Assembly (NCBI RefSeq): GCF_921294215.1
Contig: NZ_CAKLDM010000002.1
Coordinates: 2,046,001 to 2,110,000 of the forward strand
Reading direction: 5' to 3'
Length of the DNA stretch: 64,000 nt
Source: Vibrio marisflavi CECT 7928
Lineage (GTDB): Bacteria; Pseudomonadota; Gammaproteobacteria; Enterobacterales; Vibrionaceae
In this document: piece after piece, positions 44,079 through 55,793 of the stretch
Position numbering within the stretch: the first letter of the stretch is position 1
Layout of the letters: every line of letters starts with the position of its first letter
Translations under genes and position numbers: made by a program
Notes under the pieces: generated by a model
Told to the model about the DNA's origin: nothing
Database searches by the model: none
The model's input: the letters and a program-made list of their open reading frames with translations, nothing else

Positions 44079-46169
44079 ATGAGCACCGATAAATTATACG
44101 TTGAAAAAGAGTTGAGCTGGCTTTCGTTCAATGAAAGAGTCCTCCAAGAAGCCGCTGACACCAGTGTGCCTCTTATCGAAAGAATCAGGTTTTTAGGGAT
44201 ATTTTCCAACAATTTAGATGAGTTTTATAAAGTCAGGTTCTCTGATGTAAAACGTAGAATCCTAATCAATAGAGAAACTGGCGGCAGCGACAATGCGAAG
44301 CACTTACTAACCAAAATGCAAAATCGCGCCACCAAACTCAACCAGTATTTCGATGAAGTCTACAACGAGTTATTGATTGAAATGGCAAGGAGAAGGATTT
44401 TTCTCGTCAATGAAAATCAGTTGTCAGAGACGCAACTCGATTGGGTGAAAAGCTACTTCAAGCAGAAAGTGTTACCAAATGTAACTCCGTTACTCGTTAC
44501 CGAAAAGTTTGACATGCTTTACTCTCTCAAAGACGAGCACGCTTACATTGCTGTCGAGCTTAAAAAAGACCAACAATCTCAATACGCGCTGCTAGAAATC
44601 CCAACGGACGATATGCAGCGGTTTGTTATTGTCCCAGAGTCCAAAGGTGATCGTAAGAAAACCATCATTCTACTCGACAATATTATTCGTGCTTGCCTCG
44701 ACGACATTTTTAGTGGATTTTTTGACTACGATGAACTTAATGGCTACGCCATAAAACTGACTCGCGACGCCGAATACGATCTAGGCTACGAGGTTGAGCA
44801 CAGCTTGTTAGAGCAGATGTCAGAAGGCCTAAACCAAAGATTGACCGCAATGCCAGTAAGGTTCGTTTATGAACGCAATATGCCAGAGGAAATGCTGAGC
44901 TTTTTATGTGAAAAGCTCGATATATCTCACTATGACAGCCTCATCCCCGGCGGCCGATATCATAACTATCGAAACTTTATTGGTTTTCCGAATGTTGGGC
45001 GAAAATACCTAGAAAACCCTTCATTAACACCGATTCACTGCGCTGATTTCGAAGGTTATAGCAACAAATTTGATGCTATTCGCGAACAAGACATATTGCT
45101 TTACTATCCCTATCACACCTTTGATCATATCAATGAATTGGTCCGCCAAGCCTCTTTCGATCCCAAAGTGTTGAGTATCAAAATCAATATCTACCGGGTT
45201 GCCAAAAACTCGCGACTAATGCGCTCTTTAATAGACGCAGTACACAATGGCAAAGGTGTGACGGTGGTTGTCGAACTCCAAGCTAGGTTTGACGAAGAGG
45301 CGAATATTGAGTGGTCGAAGGTACTGACCGACGCTGGCGTACAAGTTATTTTTGGTGTGCCTAGTTTAAAAATTCACTCGAAACTTCTTCTCATCGCTCG
45401 TAGAGAAGAAGGTGAAATAGTGAGATACGCGCACATCGGCACTGGTAATTTCCATGAAAAGACAGCTCGCATTTATACTGATTTTTCTCTACTTACTGCC
45501 GATCCGGAAATCACTAACGAAGTACGTAATGTATTTGTCTACATCGAAAACCCATACCTTCCGGTCAAGTTCCATCATCTGATCGTATCACCGCGAAACT
45601 CTAGAAAACGGCTCTATCAGTTGATCGATAGTGAGATCGAAAACGCTAAAGTAGGCAAATATGCTGAAATCACTTTGAAAGTGAACAATCTCGTAGACAA
45701 AGGCTTAATCAACCGACTCTACAAAGCGAGCACTGCAGGCGTACAAGTCAAAATGATCATTCGTGGCATGTGTGCTTTAGTGCCTGGCTTAGAAGGGATA
45801 AGTGAAAACATTCAGATCATCAGCATTATCGACCGTTTCTTAGAACACCCACGCGTTATTGTTACGCATAATGATGGTGATCCACTCGTTTATATCTCCT
45901 CAGCAGACTGGATGACTCGAAATATTGACCATCGCATCGAAGTCGCGACACCAGTACGAGACCCTCGCCTTAAGCAGCGCATTATTGATATTCTGAACAT
46001 TCATTTTACTGATACGGTAAAAGCGCGTTGGATAGATAAGTCGATGAGCAACTCGTACGTACCTCGCGGAAATAAAAAGAAAGTGCGCTCACAAATTGCC
46101 ATTTACGACTATCTTAAACGTATAGAAAAACAAACCAGAAAAAAACATACAGATAAAGCAAGAAAATGA
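44079..46169 (+). CDS. ppk: Polyphosphate kinase
   Basis: Ppk1 polymerises ATP gamma-phosphate into polyphosphate. The 696-residue product starts [20 protein letters not shown], matching E. coli Ppk; a TTG six codons upstream (44061) is rejected. Catalytic segments: [13 protein letters not shown] region ([13 protein letters not shown]), [29 protein letters not shown], and [20 protein letters not shown] with the phosphorylated-histidine region, ending [17 protein letters not shown]. It overlaps ppx by 4 bases (ATGA) and is divergent from pstC, sharing the intergenic region that contains Pho boxes. Confidence 0.96.
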   Translation: MSTDKLYVEKELSWLSFNERVLQEAADTSVPLIERIRFLGIFSNNLDEFYKVRFSDVKRRILINRETGGSDNAKHLLTKMQNRATKLNQYFDEVYNELLIEMARRRIFLVNENQLSETQLDWVKSYFKQKVLPNVTPLLVTEKFDMLYSLKDEHAYIAVELKKDQQSQYALLEIPTDDMQRFVIVPESKGDRKKTIILLDNIIRACLDDIFSGFFDYDELNGYAIKLTRDAEYDLGYEVEHSLLEQMSEGLNQRLTAMPVRFVYERNMPEEMLSFLCEKLDISHYDSLIPGGRYHNYRNFIGFPNVGRKYLENPSLTPIHCADFEGYSNKFDAIREQDILLYYPYHTFDHINELVRQASFDPKVLSIKINIYRVAKNSRLMRSLIDAVHNGKGVTVVVELQARFDEEANIEWSKVLTDAGVQVIFGVPSLKIHSKLLLIARREEGEIVRYAHIGTGNFHEKTARIYTDFSLLTADPEITNEVRNVFVYIENPYLPVKFHHLIVSPRNSRKRLYQLIDSEIENAKVGKYAEITLKVNNLVDKGLINRLYKASTAGVQVKMIIRGMCALVPGLEGISENIQIISIIDRFLEHPRVIVTHNDGDPLVYISSADWMTRNIDHRIEVATPVRDPRLKQRIIDILNIHFTDTVKARWIDKSMSNSYVPRGNKKKVRSQIAIYDYLKRIEKQTRKKHTDKARK

Positions 46170-47665
46170 ACCAACGAACTGATATTCGTGATATAGCTGC
46201 CATAGACCTTGGCTCCAATAGCTTCCACATGGTAGTAGCCAAAGTCGCCGATCAAGATTTGCAGCTAGTCAGCCGACACAAGCAAAGAGTTCGCTTAGCT
46301 TCTGGGCTAGATGGTCTTTACAACCTTGATCACGCCTCAATGGTGAGAGGGCTAGCGTGTTTGGAAATGTTTGCCGAAAGGCTTAAAGGTTTCGAGGAAC
46401 ATAACGTACGTATTGCCGGCACTCACACACTTCGCCAAGCCAATAATGCCCATCTATTTTTGCAACGTGCTCGTGAAGTGATCCCTTTTCCTATCGAGAT
46501 CATTCCCGGAGAAGAAGAAGCGAGGCTTATTTACCAAGGCGTAGCCCACACCCAAGTCGAATCAGGCTCCAAACTTGTCATTGATATCGGTGGTGGCAGC
46601 ACCGAGCTTATTGTAGGTAGTGGTTTTGAACCGACCTTACTAAGCAGCAAGCGTATGGGTTGCGTCAGCTATACTGAGCATTATTTTAAAAATGGCAAAT
46701 TGTCGAAAAAGAACTTCGCTAAAGCCATACTGGCTGCCGAACAAAAACTTGAGTCCATCGTCTCTAAGTTCAAGAAAAAAGGCTGGGATATGGCATTTGG
46801 CTCGTCTGGTACCATCAAAGCGGTTCGAGAAGTCCTGTTTTCAATTGGCTATGACGATGGGGTTGTCACTCTCAAGCGCGTTGAAAAACTGATTGAAAGA
46901 CTCTGTGAATGGGACAATATCGACGATATAAAATTGGATGGCTTAACGAATGAGAGAAAACCAGTTTTCGCCGCTGGTGTTGCTATTCTGTGCGCAATTC
47001 TAAAAGACTTAAACATCTCAAAACTCTACTTCTCAGAAGGTGCATTGAGAGAGGGTTTACTCTACGAGATGGAAGAGCGATTACAACGCTCCGATATCAG
47101 AATGCGCACGACAGAAAATTTAGCTGTGAAGCATTTTGTCGACTTAGAGCATGCGAATAAGGTAAAACAGCAAGCGGTGCTGTTCCTCAAACAAGTACAG
47201 CAACAACTTGAACTAAAAGAAGGTAGCGAGTTATTCGATTTATTAGAGTGGAGTGCGCTATTGCATGAGGTCGGTTTGAGTATCAGCTTGCAAGGTTTTC
47301 ACAAGCATTCTGCCTATATCCTGAAACATACCAATATGCCCGGATTTAACCAAGAGCAACAAAGAGTACTCGCAACACTAGCCCGCTTCCAAAGAAAAGC
47401 TCTTAAACTCAATGAAATGGAACAATTTAGTCTATTCAAGCAAAAGCACGTAATAGGGTTAATCCAAGTGCTTCGTCTTGCAATATTGGTCAACGGACAG
47501 AGACATGACGAAGATCTAATTGAGTTTAATTTATCATGCGAAGAGGGAAGTTGGACTCTCAGCTCTCCTAGCCCAAACTGGCAAGAAGAACACAAACTAC
47601 TACTAGCCGATCTTACCAGTGAGAAAGAGTATTGGTACTCAGCTGGTTGGACACTTAACTTTTAA
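46166..47665 (+). CDS. ppx: Exopolyphosphatase
   Basis: Ppx removes terminal phosphates from polyphosphate and, in the Ppx/GppA family, may also act on pppGpp. The 499-residue product has the actin-like phosphate loops [14 protein letters not shown] (about 11-24) and [15 protein letters not shown] (about 138-152), [12 protein letters not shown] and a C-terminal HD-like helical domain ([28 protein letters not shown]). It is translationally coupled to ppk. The pair makes and degrades polyphosphate in the same operon. Confidence 0.95.
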   Translation: MNQRTDIRDIAAIDLGSNSFHMVVAKVADQDLQLVSRHKQRVRLASGLDGLYNLDHASMVRGLACLEMFAERLKGFEEHNVRIAGTHTLRQANNAHLFLQRAREVIPFPIEIIPGEEEARLIYQGVAHTQVESGSKLVIDIGGGSTELIVGSGFEPTLLSSKRMGCVSYTEHYFKNGKLSKKNFAKAILAAEQKLESIVSKFKKKGWDMAFGSSGTIKAVREVLFSIGYDDGVVTLKRVEKLIERLCEWDNIDDIKLDGLTNERKPVFAAGVAILCAILKDLNISKLYFSEGALREGLLYEMEERLQRSDIRMRTTENLAVKHFVDLEHANKVKQQAVLFLKQVQQQLELKEGSELFDLLEWSALLHEVGLSISLQGFHKHSAYILKHTNMPGFNQEQQRVLATLARFQRKALKLNEMEQFSLFKQKHVIGLIQVLRLAILVNGQRHDEDLIEFNLSCEEGSWTLSSPSPNWQEEHKLLLADLTSEKEYWYSAGWTLNF

Positions 47666-47846
47666 AGATACTCGATAAACTCCAAACTTCGCCCCCTGAC
47701 ATTTGGTAACACATAAGCCGCTTCGCTTTATCACTTCAGTGAAGCGGTTCAACATCCTTTGACACCAATTAAGCTATCTTACTGCTTTTATTACCAAACC
47801 AGTACAAAGTAGATTTACGATGTAGATTGGTTAAAGGCAACTTATT

Positions 47847-48404
47847 TTGAAAAGTGAAAAACAGAAGATGCTGGCTGGCGAGCCATATAATGCTTGTGAT
47901 CAAGAACTACATCGCGAACGAATAGAGTGCCGTAAGCTATTGCAAGCACTCAACAGTAGTATTCCTGACACACCAGAATGGCGTGAAGCCATCGACACTT
48001 TAATACCAAACTCTGCAGGCGCTTTCCTTGAGCCTCCATTTAGGTGTGACTATGGCTCCAATATCACACTAGGACGAAACTTTTACGCCAACTTTAACTG
48101 CGTCATTCTTGACGTGGCTGAAGTTAACATTGGGAGCAATGTTATGTTTGCGCCTAATGTGCAAATTTATAGTGCTACTCATCCTTTAGATGTAACTAGC
48201 AGAGTTATAGAAAACGTTGAATTTGGTGTTCCAATTAATATTGGTGACAATGTTTGGCTTGGAGGTGGAGTCATTGTTTGCCCAGGAGTCACTATCGGAG
48301 ATAACAGCGTGATCGGCGCAGGCAGTGTTGTCACTCGGGACGTACCAGCCAATGTTGTCGCAGCTGGCAATCCCTGTAAAGTAATCAAGACAGTTCCTAG
48401 CTAA
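47847..48404 (+). CDS. Maltose/galactoside O-acetyltransferase family enzyme
   Basis: This is a 185-residue left-handed beta-helix acetyltransferase similar to E. coli Maa. It starts at TTG 47847 (KSEKQKMLAGEPYNACDQEL) with AAAGG about 9 bases upstream; the family N-terminus supports this start. Hexapeptide repeats run from about 60 onward (YGSNITLGRNFYANFNCVIL, IGSNVMFAPNVQIYSATHPL, IGDNVWLGGGVIVCPGVTIG), with the catalytic His in the YSATHPL segment. The acceptor sugar is not predictable. It stands alone after ppx. Confidence 0.88.
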   Translation: MKSEKQKMLAGEPYNACDQELHRERIECRKLLQALNSSIPDTPEWREAIDTLIPNSAGAFLEPPFRCDYGSNITLGRNFYANFNCVILDVAEVNIGSNVMFAPNVQIYSATHPLDVTSRVIENVEFGVPINIGDNVWLGGGVIVCPGVTIGDNSVIGAGSVVTRDVPANVVAAGNPCKVIKTVPS

Positions 48405-48435
48405 AAGTCACTAAGCGGCTGGCTTGGAGCTAATT

Positions 48436-51279
48436 TCAATCTTGATCCATTGAGAAGAACTGTAACGTATCATTCATCCCTTGAGCTTGCTGCGCCATTT
48501 GTTTGCTCATACTTGATACTTTTTCGACGAGTAAAGCATTTTGCTGGGTCATCTCATCCATTTGCGTAATGGCTTGGGTCACCTGCTCAATCCCCAAACT
48601 TTGTTGAGAAGAAGACTCGGTAATTTCTCCCATCATTTCACGAACCTTACGCACTGAGTCAACGATTTCCCCAAGGGTTTCCCCTGACTGATTGACTAAC
48701 TTGCTACCATTTTCTATTTTTTCAACGCTATCTTTAATCAGCGCTTTAATCTCTTTTGCCGCGGTGGCAGATCGCTGAGCTAGGTTACGTACTTCTCCCG
48801 CAACGACTGAAAAACCACGTCCCTGCTCACCGGCTCTGGCTGCTTCTACAGCGGCATTCAACGCAAGTAGGTTCGTTTGAAAAGCAATTTCATCAATTAC
48901 CCCAATGATGTCATTAATTTTCTTACTCGAGTCGTTGATTTGCTGCATACTTTTAATCGCTTGCTCTACGACTTCGCCACCAATGACAGCCTTAGATTGA
49001 GCCTCGTTTGCCATCACATTCGCTTCTTTGGCACTGTCAGCATTTTGCCTGACCGAAGCCGTCATCTCTTCCATGCTCGCGGCCGTCTCTTCTAATGCCG
49101 ATGCTTGAGTTTCAGTTCTTTCACTTAAATCATTGTTGCCGCGAACAATCTCGTCTGACGCGATTTTTACCTCACTAGAGGCCAAGCTGACTGAACTCAC
49201 AACATTGCGAAGCTCTCCAACCATATTGTTAATGGCATCTTTAAGAGCCATGAATTCTTCGGAGAATTCAGCACTAATATCTGAGCTTAAGTTTCCTTTC
49301 TCTAACTTAAGTAGTGAAGTCTTCACCTCTTCTACAGCTTGAACTCGACCGGTAATTTCAGTGGCGAATTTTACAACTTTAAATGGCTTGCCGTTTAAAT
49401 CGAGAATCGGGTTATAAGTTGCTTGAATCCATATTTCTTTGCCACCTTTTCCGACACGTTTGAACTCACCAGCCTCAAACTCACCACGGTTCAGTTTCTG
49501 CCAAAACTGTTTGTATTCTTGGCTATTGGCGAGGCTTTTTTCTGCAAACATACTGTGGTGCTTGCCCAGAATCTCCTCTAACTTGTAACCCATTGTTTGG
49601 CAGAAATTCTCGTTGGCGGTAATGATGGTGCCATCCATCTCAAATTCAATCACAGCTTGTGCTTTACCCACAGCCTCGATTTGCCCTTGAAAGTCTGCAT
49701 TTTTTATTTTCTGGTCCGTCACATCTGTCGCAAACTTAACCACTTTGAACGGTTTGCCATTTAAGTCAAAAATGGGGTTATAAGTTGCTTGGATCCAAAT
49801 TTCTTTGCCGCCTTTCCCTACACGTTTAAACTCACCAGATTCAAATTCGCCACGATTAAGCTTTTGCCAAAACTGTTTGTATTCTGGACTATTCGCTAGA
49901 CTTGGCTCTGCAAACATTTTGTGGTGCTGGCCTTGAATCTCATCCAGCATGTATCCCATTGTTTGGCAAAAATTGTCGTTTGCAGTAATGATGGTGCCAT
50001 CCATATTAAACTCAATAACAGCCTGCGCTTTACCAACTGCTTCAATTTGCCCTTGGAAATCAGCATTTTTTATCTTTTGCTCGGTAATGTCTGAAGCGTA
50101 TTTGACGACTTTAAAAGGCTTGCCACTCATATCCAGAATGGGATTGTACGTCGCTTGAATCCAAACTTCCCTACCATTCTTGCCCACCCGCTTAAATTCA
50201 CCAGAAATAAACTCGCCTTGATTAAGCTTTTGCCAAAACTGTTTGTATTCTAGGCTGCCAGCTAGGCTTGCTTCAGCGAACATTTCATGATGTCGCCCCT
50301 GAATTTCTTCCAGTGAATACCCCATGGCAGCGCAGAAATTCTCGTTTGCTGAAATGATGGTGCCATCCATATTGAACTCAATTACTGCTTGAGATTTACC
50401 AACGGCTTTGATTTGTCCGCGATAGTCAGCATAGGTCAGCTTTTGTTGAGTAATATCAGCGGCATACTTCACAACTTTAAATGGCTTTCCATCCATATCC
50501 AAAATTGGATTATAGGAAGCTTGAATCCATACCTCTTTACCATGTTTTCCCACACGCTTATATTCACCAGCTAAAAACTCCCCCTGATTAAGCTTCTGCC
50601 AGAACTCCCGATATTCTGCGCTAGAGGCAAAGTTAGGTTCTGCGAACATACTATGATGCTGACCTCGAATTTCATCTATGCTGTAGCCCATTGCTTTGCA
50701 GAAGTTTTCATTCGCGGTGATGATGGTGCCATCCATATTGAACTCAATCACTGCTTGAGATTTACCCACAGCCTCAATTTGCCCTTGATAGTCTGCGTTT
50801 TTTAATTTCTGTTCGGTTATGTCAGTGGCAAATTTCACCACCTTATAAGGCATGCCTTTGGCATCAAGAATTGGGTTATAGGAAGCATGAATCCAAACGT
50901 CTTTACCACCTTTACCCACTCGCCTAAACTCACCTGAAAATGACTCCCCAGAGCTCAGTCTCTGCCAAAAACTCTGATATTCAGTACTTTTGGCATAAGC
51001 TGGTTGAGTAAACATGCTGTGATGCTTACCCTTAATTTCCTCTAAAGCATATCCCATTGCATCACAAAAATTTTTGTTGGCACTGATGATAGTCCCATCA
51101 AGGTTAAATTCTATTGTCGCCTGAACCTTGTCGACAGCAGCTAAAATAGCCTTATTCTCTGCAGCTTCTTGAGGTGGCTCAGAGAAGGTAATTTTGTGTT
51201 CAGATAACTTGGATGATGCCGATCCGCTGTGCAAACTTTTGCTACGATTCCCGAGCAAACCAAACAAACTAAATCCCAT
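48436..51279 (-). CDS. Cytosolic chemoreceptor with five tandem PAS domains
   Basis: A 947-residue methyl-accepting chemotaxis protein without transmembrane segments. Five PAS/PAC modules of 122 residues each span about 50-658, all built on [20 protein letters not shown] ... [33 protein letters not shown]-like stretch (about 660-710) leads to the signalling domain with [38 protein letters not shown]. The N-terminal 45 residues have no clear domain. Aer-like redox or ligand sensing is plausible, but the ligand is unknown. It lies between ppx/acetyltransferase and pstS, inside the phosphate island. Confidence 0.93.
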   Translation of the reverse strand: MGFSLFGLLGNRSKSLHSGSASSKLSEHKITFSEPPQEAAENKAILAAVDKVQATIEFNLDGTIISANKNFCDAMGYALEEIKGKHHSMFTQPAYAKSTEYQSFWQRLSSGESFSGEFRRVGKGGKDVWIHASYNPILDAKGMPYKVVKFATDITEQKLKNADYQGQIEAVGKSQAVIEFNMDGTIITANENFCKAMGYSIDEIRGQHHSMFAEPNFASSAEYREFWQKLNQGEFLAGEYKRVGKHGKEVWIQASYNPILDMDGKPFKVVKYAADITQQKLTYADYRGQIKAVGKSQAVIEFNMDGTIISANENFCAAMGYSLEEIQGRHHEMFAEASLAGSLEYKQFWQKLNQGEFISGEFKRVGKNGREVWIQATYNPILDMSGKPFKVVKYASDITEQKIKNADFQGQIEAVGKAQAVIEFNMDGTIITANDNFCQTMGYMLDEIQGQHHKMFAEPSLANSPEYKQFWQKLNRGEFESGEFKRVGKGGKEIWIQATYNPIFDLNGKPFKVVKFATDVTDQKIKNADFQGQIEAVGKAQAVIEFEMDGTIITANENFCQTMGYKLEEILGKHHSMFAEKSLANSQEYKQFWQKLNRGEFEAGEFKRVGKGGKEIWIQATYNPILDLNGKPFKVVKFATEITGRVQAVEEVKTSLLKLEKGNLSSDISAEFSEEFMALKDAINNMVGELRNVVSSVSLASSEVKIASDEIVRGNNDLSERTETQASALEETAASMEEMTASVRQNADSAKEANVMANEAQSKAVIGGEVVEQAIKSMQQINDSSKKINDIIGVIDEIAFQTNLLALNAAVEAARAGEQGRGFSVVAGEVRNLAQRSATAAKEIKALIKDSVEKIENGSKLVNQSGETLGEIVDSVRKVREMMGEITESSSQQSLGIEQVTQAITQMDEMTQQNALLVEKVSSMSKQMAQQAQGMNDTLQFFSMDQD
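49250..51130 (-). repeat. Five tandem 366-bp PAS-encoding repeats (approximate bounds)
   Basis: The motif GATGGTGCCATCCAT and its variants recur at about 49621, 49987, 50353, 50719 and 51085, spaced exactly 366 bp. The reading frame is kept and each unit encodes one 122-residue PAS module. The three central copies look more alike than the outermost (51085) copy, consistent with duplication and partial homogenisation. Confidence 0.85.
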
Positions 51280-51463
51280 GTACTTCCTCCAAGGATATCC
51301 AGACTATTCAATTAGAAGTTAGAATGACTTAGCTTAGAGTATAGGATGGAAGATATAGGAACGCGAAAAGGTAAAGCCAACAAATTGGCAGCATTCTATG
51401 GTTTTGATTTAACTAGCAATTCAGCCTACCACTAAGGTGTTACAAAAGCAGCCGACACTTATA

Positions 51464-52426
51464 CTAGTTTATGCCAACTTTGAGTAACTGCTTTTGTGCA
51501 ATGTTTTCAGAAACAGGAACATAGCCATCTTTATCAACTAAAGACTGCCCTTGCTTAGAAAATATGAAGGTGAGGAACTCTTTGACAACTTTAGGTAAAG
51601 GCTTTTGCGGAGGCTTATTGACATACACATAAAGGTAACGAGATAAAGGGTACTCTCCTGAAAGAATGTGTTCGCGGCTTGGATAAACATAGTCACTCCC
51701 CTCTCTTGCAATTGGCAACATACGTACTCCTGCTGAACGATACCCCACCCCCGAATATCCGATGGTATTAATTGCAGACGCAACAGACTGAATAACAGAT
51801 GATGAGCCCGGTAAAGCATTCACTCGGCTTTTGTAATCACCACCACAAAGCGCATGATCTTTGAAATACCCATATGTGCCTGAAGCAGAGTTTCTACCGA
51901 ACAATTGAATACTTCTTTTGGCCCACTCATATTTCAGCCCTAGCTGCGACCATTTAGTCACGGACTTGGTTGCGCCACACCGTAAAGTGGCGGAGTAAAT
52001 ACTATCAAGCTGAGAAATATCGAGCCCTTTAATAGGGTTATCATGATTGATATAGATACCGATGGCATCAATCGCAACACGAAGCTGAGTCGGTTTATAA
52101 CCATAATGTGCGACAAAAGCATCAATCTCTCTTCTACGCATTGGCCGACTCATTGGTCCAAGCTGTGCCGTACCCTCTGTTAAAGCTGGCGGTGCTGTTG
52201 CTGAGCCAGACGCTTGCACTTGAATAGTCACGCCAGGGTACAATTGATTAAACTCTTCGACCCAAAGGGTCATCATTCCCGATAAAGTATCGGAACCCAC
52301 TGAAGATATATTGCCAAAAACTCCCTCTTGTTTTACGTAGTTCTGCAGCTGCTCAGCGTAAGTTCGAACACTAAGCAACAACAGAACGATAGTAACAACG
52401 AATTTGAGTTTTCGACTTTGGTTCAT
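51464..52426 (-). CDS. pstS: Phosphate ABC transporter substrate-binding protein PstS
   Basis: PstS binds phosphate in the periplasm for the Pst importer. The 320-residue precursor has signal peptide [25 protein letters not shown], then the phosphate-loop segments SVGSDTLSGMMTLWVEEF and VQASGSATAPPALTEGTAQLGPMSR, and a second-lobe segment RNSASGTYGYFKDHALCGG. Its ATG shares a base with the phoR stop (TAATG), so it is read in a phoB-phoR-pstS operon under the Pho box upstream of phoB, separately from pstCAB-phoU 8 kb away. Confidence 0.94.
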   Translation of the reverse strand: MNQSRKLKFVVTIVLLLLSVRTYAEQLQNYVKQEGVFGNISSVGSDTLSGMMTLWVEEFNQLYPGVTIQVQASGSATAPPALTEGTAQLGPMSRPMRRREIDAFVAHYGYKPTQLRVAIDAIGIYINHDNPIKGLDISQLDSIYSATLRCGATKSVTKWSQLGLKYEWAKRSIQLFGRNSASGTYGYFKDHALCGGDYKSRVNALPGSSSVIQSVASAINTIGYSGVGYRSAGVRMLPIAREGSDYVYPSREHILSGEYPLSRYLYVYVNKPPQKPLPKVVKEFLTFIFSKQGQSLVDKDGYVPVSENIAQKQLLKVGIN

Positions 52427-53727
52427 TAACGACTCGCGATTAAACGGTTAGGCAATACAAAAGAGAATTTACTTCCCACGCCAAGTTCACTATGCACTTC
52501 TAGATGTGAATCGTGGTGATTGAGAGCATGCTTAACAATCGCTAACCCAAGCCCACTTCCTCCCGTGTCGCGAGATCTCGCTTTATCAACCCTATAAAAG
52601 CGCTCTGTTAATCGAGGTAAGTGTTGAGGCTCAATACCATCACCACTATCCGCAACCTCGAGCAAAGCACCTTGAGGTGTTCGACACCATTTCACATGGA
52701 TTTCAGCACCAGCTGGCGTGTACTTCACCGCATTATAAACCAAGTTTGAAATGGCGCTGCGAAGCTGATCTTGGTCGCCTAAAACAGATAGAGATCGATC
52801 AACTTCGAAAGAGACTTGGTGCCCTTGATCGCCACTTAAGCTGACCGCCTCTTTTTCTAGTACCTCTAACATGGATGGCACATTGACCACATCTTCGAGT
52901 TCATGCATTGGTGAGGCTTCGATCTTGGAAAGCGTAAGCAATTGGTCAACTAAACCACTCATACGATTCAGTTGCTCTGTCATTACACCATGCGCTTTTT
53001 CCCACATCGGCCCAACAAGCATATCAGGATCTTCTGTCATCTCTAGATAACCACGTAAAACTGTCATTGGTGTGCGCAGTTCATGCGATACATTGGCGAA
53101 AAAGTTGCGACGCATACCCTCCAGTTGATTTAGTTGAGTGACGTCCCGCACGACCATCAAATGCTCGCCTTCTGTGTAAGGTACGATACGTAGCTCAAGT
53201 ACTCTTTCAACATTAAGTGGTGAGCGCATTTCCAATGGTTCTGAAAAGTCGTTCTTGTTTAGGTACTTAATGAAATCCGGAGTGCGAATCAAATTCGATA
53301 TGGGCTGGCCTGAATCTTCTGGCCAACGAAAACCAAGAATGGCTTGGGCCAGTTTATTGCACCAAACAATGTTGCCTTCACTGCGAAAAACCACAACCGC
53401 ATCGGGCAAAGATTCTGCACCGTTTCGAAAGCGACGAATTAAATTAGTGAGCTCTTTTCTTTTTCTTCGCTGCCGTTGTTGAAGTCGATAAATGCCATTG
53501 AATATCGACTCCCAATCTCCAGTACCTGATGGCGGAGCGAGTCTCTTTTCATCCCAAAGCCAAGAAGAAAGGCGCATTTGGTTAAACAAATGCCACACCA
53601 GTTGCAATACGGTTGCAGCAAGCAGTAGCCAAGCCATATGGCCGAAGAACCAACCAATGATTAGCCAAGGTGCGTAAAAAAAAGCCAGCCCCCAAGCTAG
53701 CTTTTTCCAGGTTAACCGAGTAACCAT
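52426..53727 (-). CDS. phoR: Phosphate regulon sensor kinase PhoR
   Basis: PhoR phosphorylates PhoB when phosphate is low. The 433-residue product has two hydrophobic segments near the N-terminus (about 9-47), a linker, a PAS domain (about 105-200), the H-box [18 protein letters not shown] with His215, and the ATPase domain with N-box [12 protein letters not shown]1 [22 protein letters not shown] and G2 [12 protein letters not shown]. It starts 9 bases downstream of phoB and overlaps pstS by one base. Confidence 0.95.
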   Translation of the reverse strand: MVTRLTWKKLAWGLAFFYAPWLIIGWFFGHMAWLLLAATVLQLVWHLFNQMRLSSWLWDEKRLAPPSGTGDWESIFNGIYRLQQRQRRKRKELTNLIRRFRNGAESLPDAVVVFRSEGNIVWCNKLAQAILGFRWPEDSGQPISNLIRTPDFIKYLNKNDFSEPLEMRSPLNVERVLELRIVPYTEGEHLMVVRDVTQLNQLEGMRRNFFANVSHELRTPMTVLRGYLEMTEDPDMLVGPMWEKAHGVMTEQLNRMSGLVDQLLTLSKIEASPMHELEDVVNVPSMLEVLEKEAVSLSGDQGHQVSFEVDRSLSVLGDQDQLRSAISNLVYNAVKYTPAGAEIHVKWCRTPQGALLEVADSGDGIEPQHLPRLTERFYRVDKARSRDTGGSGLGLAIVKHALNHHDSHLEVHSELGVGSKFSFVLPNRLIASR

Positions 53728-53736
53728 TCGTAACCC

Positions 53737-54426
53737 TTAAGATTTAACTGAGAAGCGATACCCTGCCCCTCGAACAGTTTGAATAAGTTTGTCATGTCCC
53801 GCGTATTCCAACGCTTTACGTAGTCGACGAATATGAACATCAACGGTGCGGTCCTCGACATAAACATTGGTTCCCCAGATGTTGTTTAAAAGCTGCTCGC
53901 GACTGTAAACGCGCTCTTGGTGGGTCATGAAAAAGTGCAGCATCTTGAATTCTGTCGGCCCCATATCGAGAGGCTGATCATTGGCGGTCACTCGGTGAGA
54001 GACAGGATCGAGAATCAAACCTTGAACATTAATCACATCTTCCAATGCTGTTGGTGTCACTCGGCGGATCACCGCTTTTAGGCGCGCAACCAATTCTTTC
54101 GGTGAGAACGGTTTAGTGATGTAATCATCAGCGCCCACTTCTAAACCTCGGACTTTATCTTCTTCTTCACCACGAGCCGTAAGCATAACCACAGGAATAT
54201 TGCGAGTTAGCTCTTCACGCTTCATATGTTTTATAAAGTTAATTCCGCTACCGCCAGGTAACATCCAATCTAACAGAACTAAATCTGGGAAGGGTTCAGC
54301 AAGCTTATTGACTGCAGTGTCATAATCTTCCGCTTCTACGGCTTGGTAACCTTTCTGTTCAAGTACAAAGCACAGCATTTCACGAATAGGAGCTTCGTCT
54401 TCAACAACTAGAATCCTTCGAGACAT
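53737..54426 (-). CDS. phoB: Phosphate regulon response regulator PhoB
   Basis: PhoB is the OmpR-type regulator of the Pho regulon. The 229-residue product has an N-terminal receiver domain with the phosphoacceptor Asp53 ([12 protein letters not shown]), Lys105 ([14 protein letters not shown]) and a C-terminal winged helix ([26 protein letters not shown] ... [13 protein letters not shown] ... VRGAGYRFS). The upstream region carries a clear Pho box and -10, so it should autoregulate. It heads the phoB-phoR-pstS operon. Confidence 0.96.
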   Translation of the reverse strand: MSRRILVVEDEAPIREMLCFVLEQKGYQAVEAEDYDTAVNKLAEPFPDLVLLDWMLPGGSGINFIKHMKREELTRNIPVVMLTARGEEEDKVRGLEVGADDYITKPFSPKELVARLKAVIRRVTPTALEDVINVQGLILDPVSHRVTANDQPLDMGPTEFKMLHFFMTHQERVYSREQLLNNIWGTNVYVEDRTVDVHIRRLRKALEYAGHDKLIQTVRGAGYRFSVKS

Positions 54427-54486
54427 AAATGAATAACCTTATAAGATTTAATTTATATTCAGGCGTTTGCCTTTTCGACGTTTAGC

Positions 54487-54492
54487 ATTATC
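54487..54492 (-). promoter_or_regulatory. -10 element of the phoB promoter
   Basis: The minus strand reads GATAAT, 5 of 6 to TATAAT, 10 bp downstream of the end of the Pho box, which is the standard spacing in PhoB-dependent promoters that lack a -35. Confidence 0.7.
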
Positions 54493-54502
54493 ACTACTAA
54501 TT

Positions 54503-54520
54503 ATGACACTTTTGTGACCA
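54503..54520 (-). promoter_or_regulatory. Pho box of the phoB-phoR-pstS operon
   Basis: The minus strand reads TGGTCAC-AAAA-GTGTCAT. The second unit matches CTGTCAT in 6 of 7 positions and the first in 4 of 7, with the standard 4-bp spacer. With the GATAAT 10 bp downstream this is a complete Pho promoter, about 77 bp upstream of phoB. Confidence 0.8.
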
Positions 54521-54554
54521 CTGAAAAGAAATTTTAATATAAGTTTCTTTTCAG
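54521..54554. repeat. Perfect 11-bp inverted repeat adjacent to the phoB Pho box
   Basis: CTGAAAAGAAA (54521-54531) and TTTCTTTTCAG (54544-54554) are perfect complements with a 12-bp AT-rich spacer containing TTAATATAA. The left arm starts at the base after the Pho box. It sits between divergent phoB and rdgC. The AT-rich stem without a T-run makes a terminator unlikely, and an operator is more likely. Confidence 0.55.
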
Positions 54555-54696
54555 TTTCATTGTTATAACCAAATATGACCACGCTACAGAATTCACACCT
54601 TGAGCTCATTTTGGGGACATATTTTGATTTCTAAGTAAGACAATCAGAAAAAAGTTATTTATGATTGCTCTCCTTAAACAGGGTAAAGAGAAAAAT

Positions 54697-55605
54697 ATGT
54701 GGTTTAAAAACTGTCTAGTTTATCGTTTCAATCGAGATATCGAATTCAACGCTGACCAGCTTGAGAATCAGCTTGCGGAATTTAAATTTACTCCTTGCAG
54801 CAGCCAAGACAAACAGAAGTTTGGCTGGACAAATGCTATGGGAAAACATGGCGATATGATGACCCATGCTTCGGAAGGCAACATTCTTATCTGTGCCAAG
54901 AAAGAAGAAAAAATGTTACCTGCTTCTGTGATTAACGAGGCGTTGCACAGCAAAATTGAATCAATGGAGCAGCAAGAAGGCCGCCCGTTGAAAAAGAAAG
55001 AAAAAGAGAACATTAAAGACGATATCATTGTCGACTTACTGCCAAGAGCATTTAGCCGCAGCAACTTTACCTATTTGCTTATTCTGCCGAAACAAAAAAT
55101 GATACTGGTCGACGCAAGCAGTCATAAGAAAGCAGAAGATGCTCTTGCACTGCTAAGAAAAACAATTGGTAGCTTGCCTGTTGTCCCGGCTATCCCAGAA
55201 AAAGCCATCGATACCACGCTAACTGAGTGGGTAAAATCTGGTGATACTCCTGCTGGATTTACAATGCTTGATGAAGCAGAGCTAAAATCAGTGCAAGAAG
55301 ATGGTGGCATCATTCGCTGTAAGAACCAAGAGCTTTCATCAGAAGAAATCTACAACCACATCAATGCTGATAAAGTCGTTACTAAGCTTTCTCTAAATTG
55401 GCAATCGCGAATAGACTTCGTTCTTGCAGAAGACGGAACGATTAAGCGCCTCAAGTACTCCGAAGATCTGAAAGATCAGAACGAAGACATTCCAAGAGAA
55501 GACCCAGCAGCGCGTTTTGATGCTGATTTTTCATTACTTTGCGGCGAGTTCAGCTCATTTCTACCAAATCTTTACAGTGAGCTTGGTGGATTCACCGAAG
55601 CATAA
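54697..55605 (+). CDS. rdgC: Recombination-associated protein RdgC
   Basis: RdgC is a ring-shaped DNA-binding protein that modulates RecA-dependent recombination. The 302-residue product starts [18 protein letters not shown] (AAAGAG 7 bases upstream); a 12-codon extension to 54661 is rejected. Family features: [68 protein letters not shown] and [17 protein letters not shown] at the C-terminus. Length equals E. coli RdgC (303). It is divergent from phoB and shares with recBCD and yebG a role in DNA repair. Confidence 0.95.
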   Translation: MWFKNCLVYRFNRDIEFNADQLENQLAEFKFTPCSSQDKQKFGWTNAMGKHGDMMTHASEGNILICAKKEEKMLPASVINEALHSKIESMEQQEGRPLKKKEKENIKDDIIVDLLPRAFSRSNFTYLLILPKQKMILVDASSHKKAEDALALLRKTIGSLPVVPAIPEKAIDTTLTEWVKSGDTPAGFTMLDEAELKSVQEDGGIIRCKNQELSSEEIYNHINADKVVTKLSLNWQSRIDFVLAEDGTIKRLKYSEDLKDQNEDIPREDPAARFDADFSLLCGEFSSFLPNLYSELGGFTEA

Positions 55606-55793
55606 CTTCACGCCAATTGATTCACACTCTAGGAGATACAAATCTGTATCTCCTAATCATCCTGTCTTACCGCTTGCTTGTCTAAGACACAAAAACTCTA
55701 GGCATTATCTACGTTTTGACGTAAAATTTGCGCCCTTCAGTGCCATGTGGTGGTGCTGACCTGACTTGAAATCAGAACTAGAGAATTAGAGCA

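Noticed and set aside
48436-51279. Tandem repeats as a CRISPR or transposon array
   Set aside because: The repeats are in-frame coding units of 366 bp encoding PAS domains.
55517-55759. 80-codon ORF overlapping the end of rdgC
   Set aside because: Most of it is in another frame of rdgC and the rest is intergenic; no family resemblance.
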